DNA of 64,000 nt from Streptomyces sp. RPT161. Its GTDB lineage: Bacteria > Actinomycetota > Actinomycetes > Streptomycetales > Streptomycetaceae. The stretch is from contig NZ_JAPZVN010000004.1 in NCBI RefSeq assembly GCF_027533845.1, positions 124,001 to 188,000 of the forward strand, read 5' to 3'. A program made the translations under genes and the position numbers. The notes under the pieces are model-generated. The model saw nothing but the letters and a program-made list of their open reading frames with translations. It did no database searches and was not told the DNA's origin. Of the stretch, positions 1 through 8,991 are shown one piece after another (within the stretch, counting starts at the first letter, position 1; every line of letters begins with the position of its first letter).

Positions 1-50
1 CTGCCGGCGGCTCAAGTGGTGACGGGCCTTCTGCCGGCGACAGTAGCTGG

Positions 51-540
51 CTACGGCTCGTATGCCCATGCACGGCCTGTCTGGCGATACTCCTCGACGG
101 GGATAGGGGTGATGCCGACCTGCATGCGGGCGGTGTAGAGCAGGCCGTCGAGGTGGTCGATCTCGTGATTGATCAGACGGGCGAGTCCGCGTTCGTAGGT
201 GGTGGTCGCCAGCTGACCGTCCAGGGTGGTGGTCTCCCCAGTGATCTGCAGTGGTCGGGGGGCCAAGCCGCGGACGTCGAAGAAGGACAAGCAGCCTTCG
301 AACTGCTCGTCCGTCTCTTCTGAGCGGTCGGTGATACGGGGGTTGAGCAGGATTATCGCTGGGGTGTCCGGCTCGGCCGGCCGGACGATCGCGGCGGCCC
401 GGTCGATCCCGATTTGGGGGGCCGCGATGCCCATGCCCTTGGCGAAGCTCTGCGGCTTCGCGCTCGGCTGGCAGGTCGAAGGGACGGGCGGGCTCGGCGA
501 GGATGGGGGCGCCCTCCTGGACGACGCCGAGGTCACGCAT
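51..540 (-). pseudogene. def: Peptide deformylase, frameshifted by an internal deletion
   Basis: Peptide deformylase removes the N-formyl group from new proteins. All three family motifs are present in one frame: GMGIAAPQIGI (the GxGxAAPQ motif), EGCLS (the metal-binding Cys) and HEIDH (the metal-binding His pair and catalytic Glu). The normal N-terminus, MRDLGVVQEGAP, is encoded from an ATG at 540 but in a different frame. The two frames meet near 446-460, where roughly 15-20 residues normally found before FAKGMG appear to be missing. This looks like an out-of-frame deletion, so the protein is probably not made intact. An open frame to 548 carries the catalytic part but gives a nonsense N-terminus. 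It lies divergent from an integrase fragment in an accessory block; an intact housekeeping copy would be expected elsewhere. Confidence 0.75.
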
Positions 541-713
541 CTACTCACTGGGCCGCACCTGGATCACCTGAACTTCCTTTGGGTGGTGTCGCGTTCGGGT
601 CGGACCCGGAACCGCCATTCCAGACGGTACCGGGCGTGGAGGGCTGGTGTGGAGGTGCTCCAGGAGAAGACGCGCATGCCGTCCTCGTCGCGCCGGATCG
701 GTGCAGTCCGCAA

Positions 714-1235
714 CACGGCTGCGGCGACCGCTGCGGGCGCAAGCCCGGCTTCTGCCCGCAGAAGGAGCCGGTCCGGCGCGAGACCAAGGACACCAAGTCC
801 CGAGCCGGGCGACGCGCGGTGCCGCTGCCCGAGCAGCTCGTCGTGATCCTCCGCCAGCACAAGGAGGAACAGGACCGCGAGCGGGCCCTCGCTCGCGACC
901 TTTGGACGGACAAGGGCTACGTCTTCACCTCGGAGACCGGCGCGCCGCTCAACCCCAGCACCGACTACCACCACTGGAAGCGGCTCCTACACGAGGCCAG
1001 CATCCGCGACGGCCGCCTCCACGACACCCGCCACACCGCCTCGGCCGTGCTCCTCCTGCTCGGCGTGCCGGAGCGGATCGTCATGGCGATCACGGGCTGG
1101 TCCTCGACCGCGATGGCCCAGCGCTACCAGCACATCACTGAGCCGATGCTGAACGACGTCGGCAAGAAGATCGACGGTTTGCTTTGGGGGACGGCGACGG
1201 GCGAGTTCGAGATGACCGTCGGCGTCGTGAAGTAA
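714..1235 (+). pseudogene. Tyrosine-type integrase, C-terminal fragment
   Basis: This resembles the C-terminal half of the Streptomyces plasmid/phage tyrosine recombinases that insert into tRNA genes. Visible active-site parts are HDTRH (HxxR box), GWSS in place of the usual GH, and the RYQHIT stretch with the nucleophilic Tyr. A Cys-rich insert (CGDRCGRKPGFC) typical of one Streptomyces integrase group is at the upstream edge. Similarity stops near 714: the frame is open further upstream to 414 but reads as shadow sequence of the deformylase region, so the DNA-binding N-terminal domain is lost. It ends 61 bases from the convergent giant ATPase gene. It is most likely a dead remnant of the element that delivered this block; expression is unlikely to give an active enzyme. 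Confidence 0.8.
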
Positions 1236-1295
1236 TCGCCACAGCATGAACGTTGGGGCAGTCCAGCACGCAGGCTGTCCCAACGTCCGGACGGA

Positions 1296-4200
1296 TCAGT
1301 CGAACATTTCGTCGAGCTGCTCCGCGGCTGAGAGAGCTTGGTCCCAGCCCAGGCGAACGAAGCACTCAAGGAGCGTGCGGAGCGCAGTGGTGCAATTCTC
1401 ATTGCTGCTCACGATGTCGCGGTGGTCCACGGCGATGCGGCGAATGAATGTCACGGTCGTTTCGACGGCCATCGGCTCCCGCCAGTACGCTGGGTCATTT
1501 GAAACCGCGCGGGCAGCAACTTCGAGCGCGCGTTCAGGGTCCGTCTCGGCGATGTGGGCAATTACTTGAACGATGTGATGCGTCACCCGGGGAGTTGACG
1601 CGTCTGCCAGTTGATCTAGCAGCGGAAACACACGAAGGGCGAAGCCTCGTGTGTCACCGCGCTGACTATTCGACTGAATTCCTGGCTTCGCATCGAATGC
1701 GCCGCTTGCAAAATACAGGTTCTGGGAAACGCTGACCGCGACGGCGGCCGCGTTTACGCGCAGACGATCGTCGTTGCTGGGAGGCTCACCCAAACTACTG
1801 CGGATCCCTTCCACAACACGACTAGTGAAGGCGTATGCGCGGTCTTGGATCGGGCCCACAGGGTGCGGAGGGTTGAGGGCGTCGCGCAGCCAGCAGATGA
1901 CTGCCTGGACGCGTTCGGGGTGTTCTGCTGGGGTGGCGGCCCACTTATTCAGGACGTTGGTGGCATACGGCGCTTCGTGTACGAGGGCCAGGTGAGCAAG
2001 GAGGTTGACGGCAACGCTTCCTTCTTCGGACGGCCCCAGCTTTCGGTCTCCGGCCGGCGAGTTGGTAAGGACTGTCCAGCGTGCGTCGGGCTCCAGTGAC
2101 TGAAGGACCTGATCAACGCGTTCCGGCGTGGATGGTGCTACGTTGCCGAGGTGAACTAGGAGGCATGCCGCGATGTGTGGATCGGCTTCTTGACTTAGGA
2201 GTTCACCGACTTTGTCGATGAGATCATCATTTTCGGTGACTAGTGCGGGCAGGGCTTCTGTGACGAGAAACCGGTAGACCGGGTCTGTGCTGCCCAAAAG
2301 TGGTGTGAGAGACGAGCGTACCTGCGAGTGTGCTTGGCGCCAGTCGTCGCGCTTGGCGAGATACACCAGTCCTTCGACGGCAAGCGTCTCTGATGTCTGT
2401 CCCCAGCCGGGAGTTACTCCCTTCCGCCAGTTTTGCGAGGACGGGTGCGTGTTCGTCGGGGGCGGACAAGCGCCCTTGAGGAAATTCAGTACGCGCAATC
2501 CGTGGTCCGTGCTGGGCAGTATGTCGGGGTGCGTTGAGAGTCGTTCGGCAACCTCGACGTTGAGTTCACGAAGCTGTGAAGCCGTCAGGCTTACATTCTC
2601 TGGCGCCGATGGGAGTTGGTCCCATAGGGAGGCCAGGCGGTCAAGGCATTCCATCTGCGTGGCTGCGTCAGCGGCTGTTGCTCGGCTGGTCTGGGCCACT
2701 TCCCGAATCGTGCTGACAATGCTGTTCTCGGCAGTGGGTGGTGTCGTCGACCACACTGCCCGGGCTAGTGACGGGTCCTGGTCAGCCAGCTTTGGGAGCG
2801 GCGCCCCGGGCTCCACGTCATGTTCCGCCATGAGCGTCAGCGCCTTGGAGCTGAGTCTTTGGACGTCCAGGGCGGACAGAATGGTGCAGGCACGCTGAAT
2901 CATGGCCGCACGGCGCTGCTGGTCATGGGTGGCAGCCGAAGTCGTCATGGCCAAGACGGCCAACTCGACCTGCTGGTGCTGCTCAGTGGTCAGGGCTGGT
3001 GCGATGCGCGCAGCCAGATGGGTTGTCGCATCAGAGGTTGTGGGGTGGGAGTAGAGGGGCGGGCAATACAGCACAGGTTCCAGCGCCTCGTCCAAACTGG
3101 TCGCCCCCGATGCGGCGGCCAGTGTCAGTAGGCGTAGCCAGACACGGTCGTTGACCAGTTCGGCGATCAGTCGGCCGACAATATGCCGCAATTGACCTGA
3201 AGTATCAGCGGCTTCGCCGGGACGAGCGAGATTCTGCAACCCATCGAAGAACGCGTCGATCATCGGACCCAGGACGCTGTGGCCTCCCGAGAATTCGAGG
3301 ACATCGGCGTGCCGTAGTTTCGGGTCCTCAAGGACTTGTTCCTCGTCGGCCCAGCGGAACAGCCGTGGCAGGCCAGCGACCCGGAACAGGATATCGGTGG
3401 CGGCCTCCGGCGCCGCCTGCATCACAGCTGCGAAGCGCTCGCCCACCATGTAGCGCAAGCTCTCTAGATCCTGACTGCGGGTACTGGAAAGCCCGAGGAG
3501 CGCGCTTCGGAGCAGAGGCGTTGGTGTGTCGTTCGCTTCCTCATACTCCCAAACGGAGCCGGCCAAGGCTACGGCGAGTTGAGGCTCGTGCTGGCTGATC
3601 TCTGGGAGCTTGTTGATGAGCGGCCAAGCATGCGCGGTTCCCCACGCCTTGAGAAGCGCGGGTTCGGCCAGCGCTTCTACGGTGGCGGAGACGCTCTGTG
3701 GATCAGCGGCGGCTGCGATCGCGGTCAGGCGTGCCGCTGTCTCGCCGGCCTGTTGTCGTCCGGGATCCTGCAGGTCGCGCAATGCCACCTTCAGGCAGTT
3801 AGCGGCGGTCTCGCTCACACTGGTTGGGACTCTGCTCACGTCGGGCGGAAAGGCGGTAGCCGTCTTGTACACGAGCTGTGCTGCCAGGCTGGCGAGATCG
3901 ACGTCATCTGTGATGACCGCGGAAGCTGCGAGGCGGCGGGCAGCATCATCGACACACGAGCGGACGTCAACAGAAAAATGCGCTGCTGCCGCGGCCGCAA
4001 GAAGGAAGGCGACGTAGCGGGCTTCCCGCTCGCCCCAGATGCCAGAGGGGCCTCTCGTTTCCCCGATCGCTGCACTAACGAGGTCATCCAGTTCGGCCGG
4101 CGTGGCGAGCTCACGCACTGCGGTTTGGACTGCCGTGTTTGCGGCCAACGGGTGACCAGCTGAGAAGGAAGCCAACTCAAGTGTCATGTACCAGAATCGA

Positions 4201-6167
4201 CGGCGCGAAGCGTCCTGGTCCCACTCGAGAGCAAAGCGGTATTCAAGGCTGGGTCGGACCGCTAGGACGAGGTTTGGTGACGCGCTAAGAGTCTTGGTCA
4301 GGCTTCCTGCCTCGCGCACATCGCCCAGCGCAAGCTGCGCGATGGCGTAGTCGCGCAACACAGGATGCGCGAACGCCGTGGCGGGAAGGAGATCGCCAGG
4401 ACGCCCGCTCTGTAGAAGCACGCCCTCTTGGAGGAGCTCCATGTGCGCTGCCTCGGTGACTTCGGGGACTTCGAGGACACCAACTGCCTGCTTCCCAGAC
4501 CTGAGCATGCGTTCGGCCAGGGCTTTGAGCGCCCGCCACCGGTCAAGCGAGCCCGGCAGGGGGCCAACTCGCTTGTCCCAGTAGCGCTTCAGCAACCCGG
4601 CGCGGCTGCGGATGCTGGTCAACGCCGAATCCCCATCGGCGAGCAGTTGCCCGGCGAGATCGAGATTGAACGGATTGGACAGCAGTGCGCGAAGGCGCTC
4701 GTCGGCCTCGCGTAGCAGGCTGGTTAGTGCCGGGCTGGCGGCAGTCACCTGCGCCAGCTCAGCCTGATCGAAGTTTGCGACCGCCAGGTGCCGGACGTTT
4801 CCAAGGCCAGCTGCAGCGTGGAGGGGCGACACAGGAGTTCCGGGAAACATCTGTTGCCAGCGAGGGCCATGCGCGAGATCGAATGAGCGGATGGTGGCCA
4901 CGATCTGCCAGCGGCTTCCGGTCAGATCATCAGCAAGTTGCGGCAGCCAGGCGGGGAAGTCGCCAGCGCGGAACCTGGGCTGGTCCAACCCATCGATCAG
5001 GAGCAGGGCGGGGCGCTCGCCAGTCCAGCCGCACAGGACCTCGGACAAGTCATGGCTGAGGTTCAGTTCGGTCCGCGTCTGGCCTCGATCAGCTTTGAGC
5101 GCGTCGGAGTCGAGCACGACCAGATCATGGGAGGTTGCCGCAACCCGGGCCAATGTGTGCAGCACCACGCTCTTGCCTGCTCCGGGCTCGCCGGTGACGG
5201 CGACGTGGCCTTCCGCTCCGAGTAGTAGATCTTGGACCCTGCGATCAAGGTACAAAGGCCCCTCGGGAGCGCTAATCGCCAGCCGGCGGCGGCCCAACAT
5301 TTTCAGGGTTGCTGCAGTGCGGTCGCGCAGACGCTTGATGTCGTCGCGCAGTCGGACGACGGGGCGCAGTACGATCTTGTGGGGCGCTGCCTCGAGTCGC
5401 CGGATCAAGGAGCCGCGGTCCAAGTAGGCGCGTTCCTCCGCGAGGCGCTGGCTCTCGATAAGCAGGGCCTTCCACACGTCGGCAGCCCGGCCGCGGTCCC
5501 CAGCTAGCTCTGTGAGCATGATCAGTGCTGTCTCGAGATCTGGTCCGCCGTCGACCAGGTTCAGCGTGCGAATGCACGCAAGTTTGAGTAGCCCACGCAG
5601 GTCCGCATCGGCCATCGGCCTGCCGCACTCGGCTCGCCAGTGTCGGCCCAGGTGGTCCTTAAGGACTTTGAACGCACTTTCCTCAGGCGCGTTGACCGGT
5701 GCATCACTGAGCGGAACCTGTACTGGAAGGTCGCGAACGCGGGTGACCAGCGAAGAGAGCGCTGAAGTGATCGTCGCGGGTGCGCCTTCGTCAGTCGCGA
5801 TGATTACTAGGTCACGGCCGGAGTCGACAGTTCTGACAGCTTCCGTGTCCGGCCAGTCAGGAACACCGATGAGCACTGCCTGCACAAGCTGGCCCAGCGC
5901 CTTACTCAAGGGCCCGTCCGGAGTGGTGCCGAGCTTCAAGCCCTTCTTGGCCTGAACGGTGACCCAACCCGAGTCCGTGATGATTGCTAGGTCATCGACT
6001 GGTCGGTTGGTCTGGCCTCCTACGGCCAGCACAAGGCCACCGGATGCCCATGCCGGCAGGGGAGTTTCGGTCAACATGTGTGCTGCGGCCCATGCCAGGA
6101 AGCGGCCCTCGTGCCCGACTCCTCCGGCTGTTCCAGCCCCTCCCGCTGACCCCCGGTTCCTGGTCAC
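1296..6167 (-). CDS. Giant nuclease-NACHT/STAND ATPase with helical-repeat C-terminus (Avs/bNACHT-like defence candidate)
   Basis: About 1,620 residues. Numbering from an upstream in-frame ATG at 6230, residues 40-100 carry a PD-(D/E)XK-like nuclease pattern: Glu in GHEGRF, Asp in PVDDLAI, then VQAKK. A P-loop GEPGAGKS follows at about 347-354, Walker B LLLIDGLD at about 409-416, a sensor-like ATIRSF, and a NACHT-type NPF box. The remaining ~1,000 residues look all-helical and repetitive, as in the sensor regions of Avs and bacterial NACHT anti-phage proteins. Those families recognise a phage product, oligomerise and release the effector, here presumably DNA cleavage. I chose the GTG at 6167 because AGGAGGG lies 10 bases upstream; the ATG at 6230 lacks such a site. 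No partner gene is adjacent, so it may act alone. Domain order is visible; the defence role is inference from architecture and position beside an integrase remnant and a tRNA gene. Confidence 0.75.
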   Translation of the reverse strand: MTRNRGSAGGAGTAGGVGHEGRFLAWAAAHMLTETPLPAWASGGLVLAVGGQTNRPVDDLAIITDSGWVTVQAKKGLKLGTTPDGPLSKALGQLVQAVLIGVPDWPDTEAVRTVDSGRDLVIIATDEGAPATITSALSSLVTRVRDLPVQVPLSDAPVNAPEESAFKVLKDHLGRHWRAECGRPMADADLRGLLKLACIRTLNLVDGGPDLETALIMLTELAGDRGRAADVWKALLIESQRLAEERAYLDRGSLIRRLEAAPHKIVLRPVVRLRDDIKRLRDRTAATLKMLGRRRLAISAPEGPLYLDRRVQDLLLGAEGHVAVTGEPGAGKSVVLHTLARVAATSHDLVVLDSDALKADRGQTRTELNLSHDLSEVLCGWTGERPALLLIDGLDQPRFRAGDFPAWLPQLADDLTGSRWQIVATIRSFDLAHGPRWQQMFPGTPVSPLHAAAGLGNVRHLAVANFDQAELAQVTAASPALTSLLREADERLRALLSNPFNLDLAGQLLADGDSALTSIRSRAGLLKRYWDKRVGPLPGSLDRWRALKALAERMLRSGKQAVGVLEVPEVTEAAHMELLQEGVLLQSGRPGDLLPATAFAHPVLRDYAIAQLALGDVREAGSLTKTLSASPNLVLAVRPSLEYRFALEWDQDASRRRFWYMTLELASFSAGHPLAANTAVQTAVRELATPAELDDLVSAAIGETRGPSGIWGEREARYVAFLLAAAAAAHFSVDVRSCVDDAARRLAASAVITDDVDLASLAAQLVYKTATAFPPDVSRVPTSVSETAANCLKVALRDLQDPGRQQAGETAARLTAIAAAADPQSVSATVEALAEPALLKAWGTAHAWPLINKLPEISQHEPQLAVALAGSVWEYEEANDTPTPLLRSALLGLSSTRSQDLESLRYMVGERFAAVMQAAPEAATDILFRVAGLPRLFRWADEEQVLEDPKLRHADVLEFSGGHSVLGPMIDAFFDGLQNLARPGEAADTSGQLRHIVGRLIAELVNDRVWLRLLTLAAASGATSLDEALEPVLYCPPLYSHPTTSDATTHLAARIAPALTTEQHQQVELAVLAMTTSAATHDQQRRAAMIQRACTILSALDVQRLSSKALTLMAEHDVEPGAPLPKLADQDPSLARAVWSTTPPTAENSIVSTIREVAQTSRATAADAATQMECLDRLASLWDQLPSAPENVSLTASQLRELNVEVAERLSTHPDILPSTDHGLRVLNFLKGACPPPTNTHPSSQNWRKGVTPGWGQTSETLAVEGLVYLAKRDDWRQAHSQVRSSLTPLLGSTDPVYRFLVTEALPALVTENDDLIDKVGELLSQEADPHIAACLLVHLGNVAPSTPERVDQVLQSLEPDARWTVLTNSPAGDRKLGPSEEGSVAVNLLAHLALVHEAPYATNVLNKWAATPAEHPERVQAVICWLRDALNPPHPVGPIQDRAYAFTSRVVEGIRSSLGEPPSNDDRLRVNAAAVAVSVSQNLYFASGAFDAKPGIQSNSQRGDTRGFALRVFPLLDQLADASTPRVTHHIVQVIAHIAETDPERALEVAARAVSNDPAYWREPMAVETTVTFIRRIAVDHRDIVSSNENCTTALRTLLECFVRLGWDQALSAAEQLDEMFD

Positions 6168-6410
6168 TCGGCGCCGACCCTCCTGAGCACTGGTCGTGTG
6201 CAAGGCGCGCCGCCCTGATGTACCGATCAACGGCGCTTCGATGAGCGCAGCCTACGGCGGTGCTGGCTCCGCCGACAGGTCCCGCCGACACACGAGATTC
6301 GTGCGTTCGGCGCTCCTGTACTGGGGCTTTGGCAGCGCGCCGGCTTCCGGGCGACAACGGGGCTTCTGTCCCAGGGACCGCAACTGAGACCAAGACTGAG
6401 ACCACGGCAC

Positions 6411-6449
6411 GACGAAGGACCCGACCGCCGAGCGGTCGGGTCCTTCGTC
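6411..6449 (-). terminator. Perfect 18-bp stem-loop after tRNA-Ser(GGA)
   Basis: The arms GACGAAGGACCCGACCGC and its exact complement flank a 3-base loop, 19 bases past the tRNA 3' end. There is no T-run on the minus strand, but the position suits tRNA termination. The bases between it and 6167 hold no gene I can see, only the upstream region of the giant ATPase. Confidence 0.6.
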
Positions 6450-6467
6450 TGCCCTGCTGGGCGAGTG

Positions 6468-6552
6468 CGGAGGATACGAGATTCGAACTCGTGAGGGGTT
6501 GCCCCCAACACGCTTTCCAAGCGTGCGCCCTAGGCCTCTAGGCGAATCCTCC
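6468..6552 (-). tRNA. tRNA-Ser (anticodon GGA)
   Basis: The minus strand folds with acceptor GGAGGAT pairing with ATCCTCC, a long variable arm typical of serine tRNA, the anticodon loop TTGGAAA, and the T-loop GTTCGAATC. CCA is not encoded. Its 3' end faces the accessory block at 1-6.2 kb, the usual arrangement when an element inserts at a tRNA 3' end. Confidence 0.96.
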
Positions 6553-6627
6553 GCGGGAAACATTACAAGACTCCGGGGGGTGGTTGCGAACTCGATCCCC
6601 AGTGGGCCGATCGGGTACCCTGGGCGC

Positions 6628-6715
6628 AGCCCCTCACGTGGCGCTATCTCGCTGAACCCCCCCAGGGCCGGAAGGCAGCAAGGGTAGGTGGGCTCTGGCG
6701 GGTGCGTGAGGGGTC
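6628..6715 (+). ncRNA. ffs: Small signal recognition particle RNA (4.5S type)
   Basis: The conserved SRP tip motifs are visible: GAACCCCCCCAGGGCCGG followed by AAGGCAGCAAGGG, which form the asymmetric loops bound by Ffh. The ends GCAGCCCCTCACG and CGTGAGGGGTC pair to close the hairpin. It guides ribosomes making membrane and secreted proteins to the translocon. Ends are approximate. Confidence 0.9.
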
Positions 6716-6820
6716 TTCTGCTGTTCGGAGCCGCTCCGCCCACGAACCCGCTTCCCCGTACAGGCTCGCACCGCTGCGGCGAGGCTGCGCCCGCACAGCC
6801 TTGGCCGGTAGGCTTTCCGT

Positions 6821-7117
6821 GTGATCTTCAAGCGCATCGGAAGCACTCGGCCGTATCCCGACCACGGCCGCACGAGCACCCGCGAGTGGGCGGACGTCGC
6901 GCCGCGCCCGGTACGCCTCGACCAGTTGGTCACCACGAAGGGCCAGCTCGACCTGGAGACCCTCCTGGCCGAGGACTCCACGTTCTACGGGGATCTCTTC
7001 GCCCATGTCGTGAAGTGGCAGGGCGACCTCTATCTGGAGGACGGTCTGCACCGGGCCGTGCGGGCGGCGCTCCAGCAGCGCCAGGTGCTGCACGCGCGCG
7101 TCCTTGAGATGGACTGA
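6821..7117 (+). CDS. Conserved small actinobacterial protein (often labelled VapB-like)
   Basis: A 98-residue cytosolic protein with no membrane segment. I recall close homologues as strongly conserved across Streptomyces and sometimes annotated as a VapB-family antitoxin, but no toxin gene is adjacent and the sequence (ending LHARVLEMD) has no clear AbrB-like fold to my eye. The start is GTG, seven bases after a good -10 hexamer TAGGCT (6809-6814), so the message is probably leaderless. It lies between the SRP RNA and the LytR_C-domain gene in a core segment. Function unknown; the antitoxin label should be treated with caution. Confidence 0.8.
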   Translation: MIFKRIGSTRPYPDHGRTSTREWADVAPRPVRLDQLVTTKGQLDLETLLAEDSTFYGDLFAHVVKWQGDLYLEDGLHRAVRAALQQRQVLHARVLEMD

Positions 7118-7219
7118 TCGGCCTTCCCCCAAGGGGTAATTGATCCTTTCGGGTTGACGGCGGCGCCGATCGTTGATCATTTAGTAGGCCTCGGCGGGTT
7201 CCCGCACTACGCTGCGGCT

Positions 7220-7858
7220 ATGAGCATGCTCACACCCCCAGGCATGGGCGGGAAGTACCGGATCACCGGGAACCAGTACCCGCGCATGCGGCGCCCCCGC
7301 AACAATCGCCGGATCGTGCTGTCCGCCGTCGTCGCCGTTGCCGTGGTCGGGCTGATCAGCTGGGGGACGGTGCAGCTCATCCATGTCTTCGGCGGGAAGT
7401 TCGGGCGCTCGCACAGCACCGTGAGCGCCGCGCACTGCTCGGGCGGCGGCAGGGGCGGCACCCTGGCCAGCGTGCCGAAACCCGGTGCCATCACCGTCAA
7501 CGTGTACAACGCCACGCAGCGCGGCGGGCTCGCCAAGACCACCGCCGACGAGCTGAAGAAGCGCGGCTTCGCGGTCGGAAAGGTCGGCAACGCCCCGGCG
7601 GCCTACGACAAGAAGGTCAAGGGCGCCGCCATACTGCTCGGCGGGCCCAGGGCGCAGGGTGCGCTCAAGGTGCTGGGCACACAGCTCGCGGCGGCCGAGG
7701 TGAAGACGGATCCGGCGCGGAACGGCGCCTCCGATGTGGATCTGATCATCGGTGACGGGTTCGGTGCGCTGGATCCGCAGAACAGCGCGGCTCACGCGCT
7801 GGCCCAGCTGTCCTCGCAGGGAGCGCCCAAGCCGTCGGCCTCCGCCAAGGGCTGCTGA
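7220..7858 (+). CDS. Membrane-anchored LytR C-terminal-domain protein
   Basis: About 212 residues: a basic cytoplasmic N-terminus (RRPRNNRR), one membrane segment around residues 31-52 (IVLSAVVAVAVVGLIS), then an extracytoplasmic LytR_C domain with the typical VNVYNATQRGGLA start and alternating beta/helix pattern. LytR_C domains occur alone or attached to cell-wall glycopolymer ligases; this protein lacks the ligase domain and may bind wall material or a partner. I used the ATG at 7220, close to the membrane segment; an ATG at 7226 and an upstream in-frame start at 7154 are alternatives. It converges on upp with a shared terminator. Confidence 0.8.
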   Translation: MSMLTPPGMGGKYRITGNQYPRMRRPRNNRRIVLSAVVAVAVVGLISWGTVQLIHVFGGKFGRSHSTVSAAHCSGGGRGGTLASVPKPGAITVNVYNATQRGGLAKTTADELKKRGFAVGKVGNAPAAYDKKVKGAAILLGGPRAQGALKVLGTQLAAAEVKTDPARNGASDVDLIIGDGFGALDPQNSAAHALAQLSSQGAPKPSASAKGC

Positions 7859-7886
7859 GCGGCTGCCGGAACCTTCCGGCAGCCGC
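7859..7886. terminator. Bidirectional terminator between convergent genes
   Basis: A perfect 12-bp inverted repeat (GCGGCTGCCGGA and its complement) with a 4-base loop starts right after the LytR_C stop codon and lies just before the upp stop, so it can serve both genes. Confidence 0.8.
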
Positions 7887-7900
7887 ACCAGGCCGGAGGG

Positions 7901-8536
7901 CTAGCCCGCCGTGCCGTACATCCGGTCGCCCGCGTCACCCAGGCCCGGAACGATGTAGCCGTGCTCGTTGAGCCGCTCGTCGATCGAGGCGGTGACCACG
8001 GTGACCGGCCGACCGGCCAGTTCGCGCTCCATGACCTCCACGCCCTCCGGCGCGGCCAGCAGGCACAGGGCGGTCACGTCGTCCGCGCCCCGCTCGATGA
8101 GCGTGTTGATCGCGGCGACCAGCGTGCCGCCGGTGGCGAGCATCGGGTCGAGCACGTAGACCTGGCGGCCGGACAGGTCGTCCGGCATCCGCGTGGCGTA
8201 CGTGGACGCCTTGAGCGTGTCCTCGTCACGGACCATGCCGAGGAAGCCGACCTCGGCGGTCGGCAGCAGCCGAACCATGCCGTCGAGCATGCCGAGCCCG
8301 GCGCGCAGGATCGGTACGACCAGCGGACGCGGACGTGCCAGCCGAACGCCCGTGGTGGGGCAGACCGGCGTGGCGATGTCGACGGATTCGGTGCGCACGT
8401 CACGCGTCGCCTCGTACGCGAGCAGGGTGACCAGCTCGTCGGCGAGCCTTCGGAAGGTGGGCGAGTCGGTGCGCTGATCGCGCAGCGTGGTGAGTTTGTG
8501 CGCCACCAGCGGGTGGTCGACGACGTGGATCCGCAT
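7901..8536 (-). CDS. upp: Uracil phosphoribosyltransferase
   Basis: Converts uracil and PRPP to UMP in the pyrimidine salvage pathway; cytosolic. 211 residues, the normal family length. The PRPP-binding loop reads [10 protein letters not shown] near residue 129, and the C-terminal uracil-binding [13 protein letters not shown] is intact. The start [10 protein letters not shown] matches the family; the open frame continues far upstream on the minus strand but that part is non-homologous. It is a single-gene unit, convergent with the LytR_C-domain gene. Confidence 0.97.
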   Translation of the reverse strand: MRIHVVDHPLVAHKLTTLRDQRTDSPTFRRLADELVTLLAYEATRDVRTESVDIATPVCPTTGVRLARPRPLVVPILRAGLGMLDGMVRLLPTAEVGFLGMVRDEDTLKASTYATRMPDDLSGRQVYVLDPMLATGGTLVAAINTLIERGADDVTALCLLAAPEGVEVMERELAGRPVTVVTASIDERLNEHGYIVPGLGDAGDRMYGTAG

Positions 8537-8730
8537 GCCCTCGACATTAACCGAGGTTCCGGGGTGGGCCGTGCCACCTAGGCGGTCACGGAAGCCGGCG
8601 CAAGGGCCGCATCCGGGCATCGCGAGGGCCGGTGCCGACGCCCCCGCCACCGCTTGACGGGCATCAAACCCGATGCTGCGGGAAAGTGTGACGGTACGGC
8701 CGTACATGACCGTACGTAGAGGTGGTGGCC

Positions 8731-8991
8731 ATGACCGAACGGCAAGGAAGGCGCGACGAACAGCGGGCGCCGGTCGATCCCGGCGCCGAACGCTTCCCGG
8801 CCGATCCGGCCGCGCCCGCCCCGCCGCAGGAGAACGGAACCCGGGACACCACCGAGGAGCGCAGGCGGCGCCGCGCCCTGTTCCTGCGCGAGCTGCACGA
8901 GGCCAAGGAGCTACGGGACCGGGTACAGCCCAGAAGGGCCCGCGCGGCCCGAGCCCGCGAGCAGATGCGGATGCGGACATTCCGCTGGTGA
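8731..8991 (+). CDS. Small conserved charged protein of unknown function
   Basis: An 86-residue protein rich in Glu and Arg, with a Pro/Ala-rich first half and a helical, basic second half ([20 protein letters not shown]), ending in MRMRTFRW. I do not recognise a domain; I recall near-identical proteins at the same place next to upp in other Streptomyces. The ATG at 8731 has GAGGTGG five bases upstream, better than the in-frame GTG at 8722. A perfect palindrome GTACGGCCGTAC (8694-8705) lies in the upstream region. A small hairpin (9028-9042) follows the gene. Confidence 0.75.
   Translation: MTERQGRRDEQRAPVDPGAERFPADPAAPAPPQENGTRDTTEERRRRRALFLRELHEAKELRDRVQPRRARAARAREQMRMRTFRW

Noticed and set aside
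6290-6302. ACGAGATTCG near 6292 as a copy of the tRNA-Ser 3' end (attachment site)
   Set aside because: Only about ten bases match the tRNA (6476-6485) and the match does not reach the tRNA terminus; too short to be a convincing attachment core.
5992-6743. Open frames across the tRNA-Ser(GGA) and SRP RNA region on the minus strand
   Set aside because: They read through structured RNA genes and have no start signals; base composition keeps them open.
6821-7117. A VapBC toxin-antitoxin pair
   Set aside because: No PIN-domain toxin or other toxin-like gene is adjacent on either side; the label would rest on naming alone.
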